64,000 bases of DNA from Amphibalanus amphitrite. Taxonomy: Eukaryota; Arthropoda; Thecostraca; Balanomorpha; Balanidae. The stretch is taken from contig NW_024882767.1 of NCBI RefSeq assembly GCF_019059575.1, positions 62,001-126,000 on the forward strand, in the 5' to 3' direction. The notes under the pieces are model-generated. The model ran no database searches and was not told the origin of the DNA. It saw only the letters and a program-made list of their open reading frames with translations. Shown here piece after piece: positions 44,615-56,882 of this stretch; position 1 is the stretch's first letter; each line of letters opens with the position of its first letter. The translations under genes and the position numbers were made by a program.

Positions 44615-47600
44615 ATGCGTCAGCGCTGGCATCGTCTACTGCTGGCCCTACCGCTACTCCTTCAACTAGCTGATGTCGGCGTCTGTCTGCCTCGACAATG
44701 GCCGGGGTTCGCCAATCACAATCACCTCTTCAAGCCGTTTAAACCAAAAAGGGCTCGGTTTGCTGCCCCTCTTCAGGGATTCTCGAATATATTTCAGGTG
44801 AGTTTATGTCATAAATATTGACGCACGGCCATCGCATTTTTTTCTGATTTTGTGGTATGATTCAAGGAACGTTATGCAAGAATATGTATTTTTTCTTGGT
44901 ATGTTATGGGTCAATAACTGGTTTAAATAGTATTGTATTGTATTATATTTACGATCGTGCGCGATCCACACATGGCGTGGCGATTACTGCCCCGAGTCTG
45001 AGTCGGGTAATATGCTACCAGTCATTCAATATACCCGCTCCAGCATGTTACCGATCGATTTAGGTAAATTACAAGGTTTTAAACTAATGCCAATGACATA
45101 AAAGACCCGTTTTTCAGACAAACGGGATCAATCGGTGGCCGGCAAATGGATTTCCGTCAATGCAGACAAAGGCTTGGAATGAGTATCCGGGGGCACCACA
45201 ACGGCTTCAGGTCAGTGTCACGTGTTCAACGGGTCAAGGTCAGGTCAGGGAAGGTCAGAGCATGCAGTGGTGTTGGAACGACTGGTCAAGGTCTGGTCAG
45301 CGAAGGCCAGAATCGGTCAGTTACGCCACACGAACTATTAGAGGGATGAGATCAGGTCTGGTCAGGTGATTTGAACCTCCGAGGTAGTTACATTGTAGGT
45401 CAGTGTAAATCTTAGTTACCTACTATTTATGTAATCAAACCTAGCGTTTCTGTTGGTTCGCTTGTGATGAGATGTGCTTTGAGCACAGGTGAAAACGCTT
45501 GTCCGGAGAGGCTGAACGCTGTTCACCATACACGAGTATAGATGACGTTACGATCGCATGCCTCAGCCTCGAATTAAAGGTAGTGTGCCAGCTTTCCTGG
45601 ACCGTATGGAGTTAATGGCCCAGATAAGGAGAACCGGATTTTTAGAACTTATCCATACCTTCAAAACTCATGGAAACGTCTTAAATTCTTCAAATTTTGA
45701 GTACCCCAGTGCGAAATTCGCCCCGACGGGTTGTCGGTCGTACCCCAACCACATTTCACACCACTATGAACAATAAATGCACACACTGAAATCGCTATTA
45801 CCGATATGCTCATCCAATCAAGTTTCGATAAACCCGTTCATCATCAGCTCCTGCGGTTTCGAACACGCCTGTTAGGTGGTGCGGTAGACCGCGCCCAAAG
45901 CCAGGGCCCCGATAACGTGAGGTAGCCGAGTCAGGGCAGCGTGCGCTGACCCAAGCCGGAGCCGCGCGTCCTCCCGGTGTCATGTGATAGCCTGGGGCTG
46001 CCCGCGGGGATGCGGTAGACCGCGCCCAAAGCTGCGGCCCCGGCTTGGGTCAGCGCACGCTGCCCCGACTCGGCTACCTCACGTTACCGGGGCCCTGGCT
46101 TTGGGCGCGGCTTCTGCTCATACTTTGTGGTGCGGTGGTGGTGCGTCGGGCTGCGCGCTCTGACTTCGGCCAAGAAAAATGCGTCAGCTGATCATTGTCA
46201 TTTCTGCCACTTGCGTGTGGTGAAATGGGGTCATTACTTATGAGACGGCTTTTTCATATCAATTATTTTACATAAAATCATATTTCAAACCATAAATAAT
46301 GTTCGACAGCCATATAAAAGAAACAATACCAATACAGGCTTACAGTTTAAGGCTCGACATTGTGTTGTCTACGATTACTGTTAACGCCAGACCCCTTGAG
46401 ACCCTAATTTTTCGCGATTACTTTTAAATGCGTGAAGGAATTTCAACCAAGCTCAGGACATGGCCGTTTCAAGACAGGCCGAAACTTTTACAATTTAGAT
46501 ATTTTATTGCCATTTCAATATTTCAGGCACTTGTCATTGACTCGTAATGTTAACTGTTTTTCCATCCTGGATAGAGGCTTTCTACGTCATATGACATTAG
46601 GCTCCGCCCACGACTGCGGCATTGACCCGTGCCCATCAGCGACCTCTGTACAAACGACACCCCTGCCATCTGTTAAGGACTATGAATTTCGCTGACGCTT
46701 CACGTGCTATGAGTCAATTGCAGCAGACGGTCAAGTAAATGTTAGGCTCTTGTTGACTCTTGTATATATGACCAAGAGGACCATCACTCCTCAACCTACT
46801 ACTCAGTCGTGCTTCGAACAAACGTTAACGATTCCTAACAAATACGATTTTCGATGTAGGGTATCTGTTTGAAATACGAGCGAGCCGTATGATGTGAAGC
46901 TCAGGCAATTAACTTATTATTGCGTTGTTCGATGGTTGCATAGCGATGTACAAATCGGCAGCTACTTGGTGACATCCGACATCCCATTATCGCATTATCT
47001 GCAACGCCATAGGCTTTAAATACAGGTGAATATTTCCTGACCTTATGTCAGTTATATGCCATCTGCCCGTCATATGCAGCTTATATAAAATAAAATAAAA
47101 ATATCAGCGAACATATCAGCATTGTAGAAGCAATGCGCATTGAGCATTTATGACTCCTTAGTCATCATGTCGCTCTCTGGGCACTGTCAGCCAAGACGCT
47201 ACGCACAACTCCGCCGGCTTTCGGCACCGCTCGACCGTCGCCCGTCCCCGCTCCCCGCCACAGCGAGAGTGACCGCGCGCCGGCCCGAAACCGCCGCAGG
47301 CCAAGACCACAGAGGCGGGGCTTAGCTGTGACGTCATAACGTATCACAGACTGACTGGTGATAGCCTCTACACACCGGATGAAAATCTTGCTCGAAATTT
47401 AACATTACGAGTCAATGACAAGTGCCTGAAATATTGAAATGGCGATAAAATATCTAAATTGTAAAAGTTTCGGCCTGTCTTGAAACGGCCATGTCCTGAG
47501 CTTGGTTGAAATTCCTTCACGCATTTAAAAGTAATCGCGAAAAATTAGGGTCTCAAGGGGTCTGGCGTTAACAGTAGACAGCTGATAACTCATTCCCGTA

Positions 47601-50211
47601 CGTCGTATGGTCGTAACACTATAATGACCTTTGCTTATTGTCACATGTGCGCCGCATTCACGATTGTTGCCGACGCCTTTATCAGGTGAGCCCACTACAG
47701 TTGTTATACATATCTAAAAACCGATAAACTTTTAGGCGAAAAAGGCACTATTCCAGGCCCATTTTTGATTTTTTTTGCGATATTAGGTAAAAACAGAAGC
47801 TTCTTATCCTTAATCCTAGGAAAAATAAAATGGGAAATCTTTCAAAGGTGGCACACTACCTTTAAGACTGAATGTGTTTTTTTCTGAATGAATGAATGAA
47901 TAAATGAATGAATGAATAAATGAATGAATGAATGAATGAATGAATGAATGAATGAATGAATGAATGAATGAATGAATGAATGAATGAATGAATGCATGCG
48001 TATAGTATGTGTATTCATTTGAACGTCTCTGTTTCAGCCGATCCCGCTGGCCCGTAACCACTACCACCACGGCTACCTCACTGCCTCACCGAGTCCCGCT
48101 CCCACCCTGCCGCCGCCGACACGGCGACATCGATTTGTCCCTGCCAGCAGCATCCAGTACGGCAAGGTAAGTAAGGTTCTGTTCAGTTTTGACTGTCTTA
48201 TCATGCTTGTCGTGACGGCGAATGACTGATTTGTCGTTAAACACTCAAGGAAAAACGGTTAAATGTTATGAGTATGATGAGTGTGTACGGGAAGAACATT
48301 CAGACACAGACAAGCGATTTGGTATCAGGGACAAGCACATTCTCGCATGTATGGGCTTTGCAAGCAAATCTTTTATAATTTTGCCGGCGACTGGCACTAA
48401 TATGTCTATCAACTTGTCCGTCAAAGTCTTCAGATAAAGTACCACATTCTCGTTTGTCGGCTGTCTCGTCGACTTTTCACCCTCTCACCGTGTGTTTTTC
48501 ATCCCCCAGGTCCCCACTCACTTCATGACAGACGCTGAACTCCACGGTCTAGTCTGCGTCCCCGCCTCGGCTCTTGGCTCAGCGCTGGCCGAACATCGTG
48601 ATCACGTCACGCACCATCGTGACGGCAGTGTCACCACTCACCGCACGGTGGTGGCTGGTTCGGACGGCACCACCAGCCACAGCACCAGGATCACCAGTGC
48701 CGGACGCAAGGGGACAGTGGTGGAGACGAGAACAAATTCCAGCTCAGGAGTGCAGAGGCACCGCCAGAGCGTTCAGGATACGGGCACTGGACTGGTGCGG
48801 ACGTCAACAGGTTAGTGAGGGTGCTATCGCAGAATCACCGGTCAAAGACCGTCCTAGGCGTACTTATGATTCCTCTACGGGTGAATAGCCTCGCCATAGG
48901 GTAGCGACAGCGCGAGGAATAACTACTTCTGGGCAGCAAGGGCCCATAGGCTAGTGATGAAAATGTGAACCTCTTCAAGTCACTATAAGAAATAACAGTG
49001 CTAACAAGAGAAGCGAGTGATGGCAACGACTTTAACTGCAGTCCCCATATGCTTTCGTCCTAATCACCGGTATATATTCGGCAGGTTCGGCGTTTTCCGA
49101 GGGCAGGCCGGGCCTGCCCAGCCACGCTGACGTCATAACGTCTTCATCTTCTGAGGGCAGCAATAGCCAATCACGGGCCTCGGCCTCGGGATATGACGTC
49201 AATGGGGAGCCTCTCCCAGCCAGGTATGTACTGCTCATCGCTGTTCCGTTGGGTTTACGATCAACTGTACGAGTATGCATCAGATCCGTTCTCACGTAGT
49301 AAAACATAGTTATAGAATGTCACATTGAAATGATATATTTCTTATAAGTGCATAATCTAGCCAACAATAATGTTTGTCAATGACAGATTGCTTATGCTGA
49401 TAAATGTTTTCTAGCTAGGCATCTTTACGTACTTCTTAGCTGAAAAAAAACTCACGAATGCTGGCGAACTACACCAATGCGGATTCTCACACACATCGTT
49501 GGTTAACCATGAACTAAATGCCAAATTGCCCTTGTCGCCAAAGCGTCCTTCATCATCAACTATGAGCTGAATGCAGCACTACTGACTGACCATTGAACAG
49601 CCGCATAGCTAACGTTTGTTTCTTTTCCCAGGTCGGTCTCGGAGTCAGCCAGCCAAGGTCTGGGTGGACCGAGTATCCCGGTGCTTCCTCCTATCGAGTC
49701 GCTTTCCTGGCACCCTTCGGAGGTGCCAAAAACAAGAATACTCAGAGGTCCCCTCAGGTTCTCCGGTGGCCCAGGTGGAAAGGACATCGGTGATCTTGAT
49801 TTCTCGGCACAGTATGATGCCGGTCCTGGTGATGCGGAGAGTGAAGAGGATGCTTCTTCGTCAGAGGAGGAAGCAGATCCAGAGGATGATGACCAGGAGT
49901 TGGAGGAAGATGAATCATCTGAGGGTGAAGAAGAGTCCCAAGAAAATGACATTGATTCGCTGAAGAGAATTGAGGGCGAACCGACTTCGTCGTCAATCGA
50001 CTATTTAATACCACCTTACTCAAGTGAACCAAGCTCGCCTGGTGACAATGAAGGAGCTACTGATGACGATGACGCTGGAGATGGTGACGTTTCCCAGGAT
50101 GGCGACGCATTGGAACAACCCGAAGACTCAACGATGCTCGGGGACGACACCAAAGCACAGGGCGACGGAGATGAAAGAGACGACGATGATGACGATGATG
50201 ATGATGATTAG
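44615..50211 (+). CDS. Secreted protein, His/Ser-rich middle and highly acidic poly-Asp C-terminus
   Basis: Five coding exons join in phase: 44615-44797, 48038-48166, 48510-48810, 49085-49223 and 49632-50211. They encode 443 residues. The start was chosen because it opens a signal peptide (MRQRWHRLLLALPLLLQLAD, cleaved about residue 24) 20 bases after an acceptor. A basic segment (FKPFKPKRARF) is followed by a Pro-rich one, then a motif MTDAELHGLVCVPASAL (about 110-126). Next come a His/Arg/Thr-rich stretch with quasi-repeats (HHRDGSVTTHRTVVAGSDG), a Ser-rich stretch, and about 110 residues dominated by Asp, Glu and Ser ending in a run of nine or ten Asp. I do not recognise the family. Such acidic tails are typical of calcium-binding or mineral-associated extracellular matrix proteins, but that function is a guess. 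The gene lies between SPH3 and SPH4 and shares a short motif with SPH2. The 3.2-kb second intron holds several repeats. Confidence 0.82.
45889..46110. repeat. GC-rich inverted repeat, 78-bp arms
   Basis: The left arm (45889-45966) begins CCGCGCCCAAAGCCAGGGCC and the right arm (46033-46110) is its near-exact complement. The outer word GCGGTAGACCGCGCCCAAAG is also repeated directly at 45881 and 46012. It lies in an intron of the acidic protein gene and is more GC-rich than its surroundings. Origin unknown. Confidence 0.85.
46378..47574. mobile_element. TA-flanked non-autonomous transposon with ~185-bp TIRs
   Basis: The ends CTGTTAACGCCAGACCCC and complement are flanked by TA (46376-46377 and 47575-47576). 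The arms are nearly identical for about 185 bases, to AATGTTAA. The roughly 830-base core is AT-rich with a GC-rich patch at 47210-47330 and carries no transposase. It is Tc1/mariner-like by target. It lies in an intron of the acidic protein gene, and the near-identical arms suggest a recent insertion. Confidence 0.88.
47884..47996. repeat. (TGAA)n microsatellite
   Basis: About 28 copies of TGAA with two TAAA variants, about 40 bases upstream of an acceptor in the acidic protein gene. The frame on the minus strand reading HSFIHSFI is an artefact. Confidence 0.97.
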
Positions 50212-51197
50212 TTACGACCGTCTTCATACGTTGGCTTCCTTGTGGCAACCAAGGTGTACGCATTGTTGAAGTTGTGATGCTTGACATGATTTGTAGCTGC
50301 GTATTTAATCGGTGCTGTGAGCGCTTTACACACACTGAGATAGGTCTGTTTTTTATGTCTGTCCGACTTCGGGCACCGATTTCGTATAGCCCTACTTTAC
50401 GCCGATAAAGGCTTTGTGCCGTGATATGCAGTCGATTTAGCTTGGATTTAGCTGTAGTCAGTGGCCAGATGGTGATAAAAGCAAACAATACCTACTAATT
50501 GTAAAAGCATCACGTAGCATGACTGGAATGTCCGAATTGTTGTTGGTGCTATTAATTTCGACGCCGGAGCTTTGGCGTTGATGTTTGCTTTGTAACTTTT
50601 TATGCTAGTACATACATGTGATTGTTTCTAAATTTGTTTGCCGTAGGAGAACTTTCCAGAAAACATCAGGCATATTCACGTTCAAATCATGTATTTTTCA
50701 CGATATGGACGGATGATCGATCGACGCACTGTGCTGAGGCTGCAACTTCCACAGAACATTTATCGTCAAGATACAATACAAAACTACCAGAGCGCACACA
50801 TTTTCCACAGGACCCAGGAAAGATTCCACATTTTCCATTCCACATTTTCCACAGGACCCAGGAAAGATCATAAAATCTGACGACCCGATGGAGCTTAAAA
50901 GATCATGTGATGCTGCTTCTAAAATGTGCGTTGACATAATGTATCTAGAATATATTTTATGCCATTACTGATATATTGAAAGCAAGCTCACCTCCGTAGC
51001 GCTAGCTATTACAAAACGAACCCGCAACCGGAGTCCCCACACAGCTATACCTAATGCCTCAAAGTTCTTTCCACTAGCCAGTGCGTGCACTATCAGCCAA
51101 TTCACAAGCACCACCCAAGAGCGTGAAACTCTTAGACTCATGTGATCACCGGTGGCTGCGGCTGCTTCAGCTCCCAGCTCAAGATGAATCCGAAGAC
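50212..51197. other. Spacer between convergent acidic protein gene and SPH4
   Basis: It holds the 3' UTRs of both genes. A duplicated word CACAGGACCCAGGAAAGAT occurs at about 50806 and 50850. No further gene was seen. Confidence 0.5.
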
Positions 51198-54100
51198 CTA
51201 CGGCAGCGGCTGGTGGTTGAGGATCTGGTTGTTGATCCAGGTGCTGAAGTAGGTGACATCCACGTAGACACCGGGAACGTTGATGGTGCCGCAGCCGATG
51301 CCCCAGGCGACGATGCCTCGCAGGATGTATCTGGAATGGAGATTGGGAGGTAAGTCAGTCGAATAATAAGTTGTCAGCATCAACGCACAAACGAGACCGA
51401 ATTTAGTGCGAAGTAACAGAGACGTGTATTCATGGTGTTTAATGCTGATAAGAATTCCCTTGACGTTGTACCTACGGGACACGATTTTCAAACTGAACTT
51501 CTTCATGAACATGCAACTCAACGGATCTTGGATAGGCTGAGTGTTACTGTTTGAGATAGTAAGAGTGACTGATGTGATATTTCGAACTGTTGTTGTGAAT
51601 TATTTCTGGGGGATAGTTCATCCGTTTAGGTCGTAGACTTTTCTGTGTGGGCAGGTTTCTGGGGTCTGGGTGGGCTGTTTGACCTGTCTGGGATACTGAG
51701 CTGTCTAACTGTCTGGATATCTGGATATCTGAGCTGTCTGACCTGTGGGACCTCACTAACCTGTCTGGGTTCGTGGGATCCGGACACACCAGTGGAGATC
51801 CTCCGTCTCCAGTGCAGGTATCCGCACCGTTTCCTCCAGCACACAGAAAACTGCGGTCCAGGATGAACCGGGAACCGAGACGGGTCGCCCTCAACTGGTT
51901 CTGGAAACACAGCAAACAGCTGTTCAGAGCACATAAATCAGAGGAACTGTTTCCAACTCTAGGCAACTAACAATGAACCGCAACTAAGTGCTATTCAATG
52001 TTATTCATTCCATCCTAAACGTTTGCCTATTTTAAATTTTTAAGCATTGACTTTGACAGAAAGCGAACAACTAGACTGAATAATGCATTCGGGGTGATTG
52101 TTCAGGACAAAGGGCGCCGAGAAAGACCTCATCAATGACTTCTATCGCCTAACAAGTCCAGCAATCCCTGGCCGCCACATGTCCGTCTACTGCCTCATAG
52201 CTCCCACATCCACATCCACATCCACATCCACATGTTCTCTGGGGATTGGTGGACGTCAACACTCCCACGTCCACACGTCCATGTCCACGGCGCATACCCT
52301 CCACCCACAAGTCCCACATCGGCATGTCCTTCCTAGACCTCCTCACCTGGCACGTGCCGTGGTTGACTAGTGGCAGGGCGACCTGTTTCAGCACCAGCTG
52401 GAACTGGCCCTGCTCGAAGCTGTCCTTGCCCCAGCCGGTGGCGAAGCAGTTCTCTCCGTACACTGGCTGACTGTTGGCCTCGGGCAGGCAGATGGTGTCG
52501 ATGTGCTCCTGGAGGTGAGAAGGGGATGGCGTCTTCCAGTTAGTGTTTGCCAGAAGTGAGATATGATCCCCCATGTCTGCAGAGAACCCACGGACTGCGA
52601 CCTGAACGAACCCCCGTGGATAGCTCAGTCATCTTCATTAGGGCTTAGATGCAAAGACTCTATCCGCACTCTTCAAAAGTAATAAAGTACGTTGAGACTT
52701 GAACGTTTCGAAACGGAGTCATGTCGCTCCTGGCACATCAGACAATGGTTCGTTATAACGAACCATTATAGGACATGGCTGTACTGGGCCCCGTACTGGT
52801 GACCGACTGTGATGCGCTGAGTGCTAAGGGTTGTCAAAGACAATCAGCGTTGTCAGGGTTGTCAACGACACCGGCGAAAGGTTCGACTCGTGCGATTGAC
52901 GTCTCCTGGCTTAGTGCGCCCTGTTAGTTCACCAGATACCACGTACCTGTAGGGGCACCTCTCCGTTCAGGAAGAGCAGCGCGATGTCGTTATGCAGGTT
53001 CTGGCGGGCGTGGTTGTAGCCTTCGTGGACCACCACACTGACGACATCAGCGTCCAGATGGGGGTAGAACTCGGTAGTGTGCTGGGTATCCCACTCACCC
53101 AGACGAACGACAAGGTTCGTCTGACCGTACACGCAGTGAGCTGCCGTGGCGAGAACCTGAAATGGGAGTGAAGTTAGCATCGCACTTCTACATGTACCGA
53201 GTTGTAAGACTTGATATGTATCGAAAATCAATATGATCTGAACTTTGCGACACCAAACGGTAAAACGTCAACATGACAACCATATGATAAACGATTAACA
53301 TATTTTATTACATAGGTACAATGCATTTTATCGCATTTCATCTTCTTTCTTTCATTTTTTCTCAGCGCTCAAAAATCCACGTTTCATCGCAAGTCTTAGA
53401 TAGGTAATGCCTGAGCAAGAAACTCTTTGGAAAACTTTTGTCGATAAAGCAGAATAACCTCTACCAAGCTAAATCATTTGACATGAGGACGTGAAATCTT
53501 AGGGACGTGAGAGCGTGAAGACAACGGATATGACGTAAGGACACATCCGCGAAAGCGTGACTTCCTGTTCCTCCTCAACTTCGAAGTGTCCTTACGTTTG
53601 TACCGATGAGGGACGCTCCACAGAGGAACACCAGTTTGCCTCCGTCCTCCTTCAGTACAGCGGCCATCCACGGGTACTCGCCAAACTGGGCCTCGTTCTC
53701 CTGAATACCTGTCAAAAAGAAAAACATCAAAAGCTTGTTAATTTCGAAAGAAGTTCAGTAGTTAAGTTTATCTTGCTTTTCAAAAACCATAGGATAACAG
53801 CAAGTGGCGCAGCCGCTTGTTTTCTCCTAAATTAACGTAAAATACCACGTCGTGCCACGTACAGGCGTGCACAGACGTCTCCTAACGCCACCTACCGACA
53901 ATGCGAGCGTGGATTCCGAAGGCGTTTCTGCGTCCGCAGACGGGCTGGTAGGGTTGTTTGATGGGCTCAGGGATGACGGGTACCCTCTGTGGATCGGCAC
54001 AGCACACAGACGTGTACTGCTCCTTGCAGTCCGAGTGCTGGATGTGCTGGTCGCCACCGGTTCCCCCGAACCTGACGGCGAATCAGTGGAAACGTCAGGG

Positions 54101-55093
54101 CGAAAGTATGGCCAGAGGCGGGCGGACATATCAATTTGAGCACCAAGACGGTTTGACGAGTACGCCTAAGCACTTGGAAAATGGCAGCACACGCTAAAAT
54201 GTTATCCCACCCGGAATGTCAATCTCGGAGTCAAGCTGAAGACGACGCTTAATCGCCGTAAATTGATTAGTAAGCACGCGCAGATACTGAACAGTGAATA
54301 GCTACGCATGAAATGAACGCTGCAAAAAAATGTGGCAGTACATTTGCTTCGCATCGATCTCTCGACTCAACCATCTTAGATAAAAATTGCCGTTGTTTTT
54401 GTTTGTTGAGTCGTGGTATCATGTCATCAATAGCATGAGTGTGATGTGACCTTAAATAAATGCCGTCACTTTCACATCAACTTAAGAGGTCACCTGAGAT
54501 CGATGACGCCGGCTCCATCAGTGACGATCTGTCCATCCTCACACAGATAATAGGGTACGCACGACTTTCGGCCGTTGTCACATGGAGGGTACTGCCGACA
54601 CACATGCAGAAACACAGTTATTACACGGGAGAGAACATGCAACGCAGATCAGGGAATACCAAAGTGATATGAGGGGTAATGGCCTGGCGCGTCGCCAACG
54701 TGGGGGGCCCAAACGTCTCAAAACAATTAGGCACTGTAATATATTGAAAGGTAAATAATAAACAATAGATCATGCCGATAAATTACCTATATAACATGAA
54801 CGTTCATTATATGTATTTCACAATAACAAGGTAAGAAATCCGAGGTAGCTTATCTCTCGGTCAGGAGGTACCTCTTGTGCCCAGTGGAAAAGAGCTCTCT
54901 ACCCGATCATTGTCTGAAATCTTACCTCTCCATCCGCCGGGGGTCCTTGTCCTCCCCCTTGGCCCCCAATCTGCGGGTCGACCCCGGTGCTACCGCCCGT
55001 GCCGAGAGCTGCATCGATGAAGCTCTGATCCTCGGCGCTGAGCTGGGCACTGGCCACCCCCAGCCAGGCCAGCAGAACCACGGCGCAACGCAT
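51198..55093 (-). CDS. SPH4: secreted clip-domain serine protease homologue, 8 exons
   Basis: Exons 55093-54926, 54591-54494, 54071-53896, 53708-53596, 53156-52947, 52508-52347, 51900-51761 and 51330-51198 all join in phase and give 399 residues. Order: signal peptide [16 protein letters not shown]; a Gly/Gln-rich linker (about 40-52); a six-Cys clip domain (about 60-113) with [18 protein letters not shown] and ending in an adjacent Cys pair (SVCCADP); then [15 protein letters not shown] at the position of the activation site; then the protease-like domain (about 150-399). His is kept (TAAHC, about 192), Asp is kept (HNDIALLFL, about 242), and Ser is replaced by Gly in [12 protein letters not shown] (about 342). 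This is the classic layout of masquerade-like SPHs and PPAF-II cofactors, which assist prophenoloxidase activation without cleaving substrate. It has more protease-domain introns than SPH2 and SPH3, and its intron before the His motif is at a different site, so it is the more distant relative. The 5' UTR reaches an acceptor at 55113. Confidence 0.95.
52205..52233. repeat. (CCACAT)n microsatellite
   Basis: Five copies of a CCACAT hexamer in an SPH4 intron, just after exon 6 on the minus strand. The run of Cys-Gly codons read through it is intronic. Confidence 0.9.
52744..52767. repeat. Perfect 24-bp palindrome
   Basis: AATGGTTCGTTA and its exact complement without spacer, in the SPH4 intron between exons 5 and 6. 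It could be a protein-binding site or a chance hairpin. There is no other evidence. Confidence 0.8.
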
Positions 55094-55113
55094 CGTGATC
55101 GGCCGGCGTCAAT

Positions 55114-56878
55114 CTGGAATGGAGTGATGTGGTCAACTAGTTATCTAGCATGTGCTGTGCTTAATTTAAAAAAAAAAATATATGGTCGTCGAAGTTTTAA
55201 TCTAATTAAACGAGCAAAGTTTACACGTTTGATATGCGATATCAGCAGTCAGCACACAATGAAATACCGGTGAAGATGATACATTTTGCGAGGGAAGGGC
55301 TCGAATTATCTTCTTGTGGCTCACATCTCGCCAAACTTTGGGGCTTTGTCAGCTTCCGATTTCTGTTCAATTTGCTCTCTAACGTACGGTTTGATTTAAT
55401 TGTTATCGTGCATGCTGTATGCAACATAAAACATTCAAATTGTCACATAGAATATTTCTGTTTGACAGTAACACATCTTCCAAAGCTGGCTCATGATTCG
55501 TTACCACAGCCTTAGCTTATAGACTTGCATGCCTGAGCCCGGCCGTATGTTAAAGGCTCGACACCTGATTTGCAAGCCTCCCTTCCGTGACGTTAATTTT
55601 GTAGTCGGCTCGAGACGTGTGCCGCCTAATAGGCTGTAATGTTGCGTGAGACGGGTCGTTCGTTGGACTTCCCTCCCCTCCCTTTTCAACATATTTTCCG
55701 GCAAGGTAGGATACAGTTACATAATTCGGTTTACTCGAAAACAAGTTTAATCTCGAGCTGCTTCTTGCAGCCTGCTTGTTAAGGAACACCGTTTGAAAAA
55801 TGAAGAAGGCTATTCTAACGTGAAGAGCACCGTCTGAGGAGGAATAAATACTCTTGGGGAAGAGAATACACCGTACGACGGTAGAGGAGCAACGTAAAAC
55901 GAAAAAGATGCATCGTTTAACGGGGAAGGTACGCCTTTTAACGGAGTCGTCATAAAAAGACGCCTCAAGCCTTTTAGAGGACACCGCTGCCTATATCATT
56001 ATCATCATTATCATATATCATTTGATCAGAGGAAACATGGCGAGAGGCCAATCGTCTAGCATAAAGGAACTAGTTCCTTCAGAGATCAATGTTAACCGTC
56101 TGATCAATAGGCAACTCAATGTTTGCATATATTTGCATGAATAACATAGACACATCGGTCACACAGGTCATGCCACAAAGGTAGGCGGCAGGCCTCTCAA
56201 AATCCCAAAGCAGGCCTCTAGCTGATAATCATAAAAGTTCCTAGCAGAAACATTCCATTGTATAGGATACGTCAACAGGGGCTCCGTCAGTGCCACTAAG
56301 TAGCACAGGTAAACTAGCCATTGTAGCTGTGCACTACTTATCGCTGACGAATATAGATGACGTTGATATGACTATATGTATCAGCATGTCACTTGTAAGT
56401 ATGCTTTACATACGGCGACATTTACTAGTACGTAGCTCCAAAAGGAAACGCTACAGACAAAAACGAATTTTAGCGCGTACCAAAGATCGCCTATCTTTAT
56501 TAAAACTAGGCAACTAGCCATATTTTTACGTCTACCTACACTGTCTCTGGAATCAGACACTCGCATGTCGCACGTGAAGTCTACCGGAACCCTCGGCCGA
56601 AGGCCTGGACCCCTGGCCTGTCCGAGAGACCGGTTTGAAGCGCGGATTTTCCATCATGCCGAGTCGATCTGCCGAATGCGGTGGCGTTGACCTTGGGAAG
56701 AGCTGCCGGTACAGCTCTGCCCTTGCGTTACAGCGCTGGTCAGGCAGTTCAGAACTGGCTTCCAGCTGTAGCAGAGGCTGCTCTACCGAGTACCGACAGT
56801 ATATTGGAGGTCAATAGCGCTCATACTATACATAGATTGACTGACTATCAAGCAGGGGCCGATTGAAGAGAGACTTGT
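55114..56878. other. Upstream of SPH4 coding exons, no gene seen
   Basis: If the non-coding exon at 59596 belongs to SPH4, this is intron. The frame on the minus strand at 55550-55984 has no recognisable domain and is crossed by TTTTAACGG-like repeats. There is a short TATCAT-rich run at 55993-56020. Confidence 0.45.
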
Positions 56879-56882
56879 TTAA

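Noticed and set aside
49754-50488. Minus-strand frames of 92-143 codons opposite the acidic exon
   Set aside because: Asp/Glu codons read backwards give long Ser/Leu/His-rich frames. The + strand model is supported by five in-phase exons.
52811-52892. Possible tRNA-like gene (B box GGTTCGACTCG)
   Set aside because: A B box is present and an A-box-like word lies upstream, but I could not fold a cloverleaf with an acceptor stem. At most it is an old SINE remnant.
55550-55984. 144-codon minus-strand frame
   Set aside because: No domain, no signal peptide, internal near-repeats, and no splice or promoter context.
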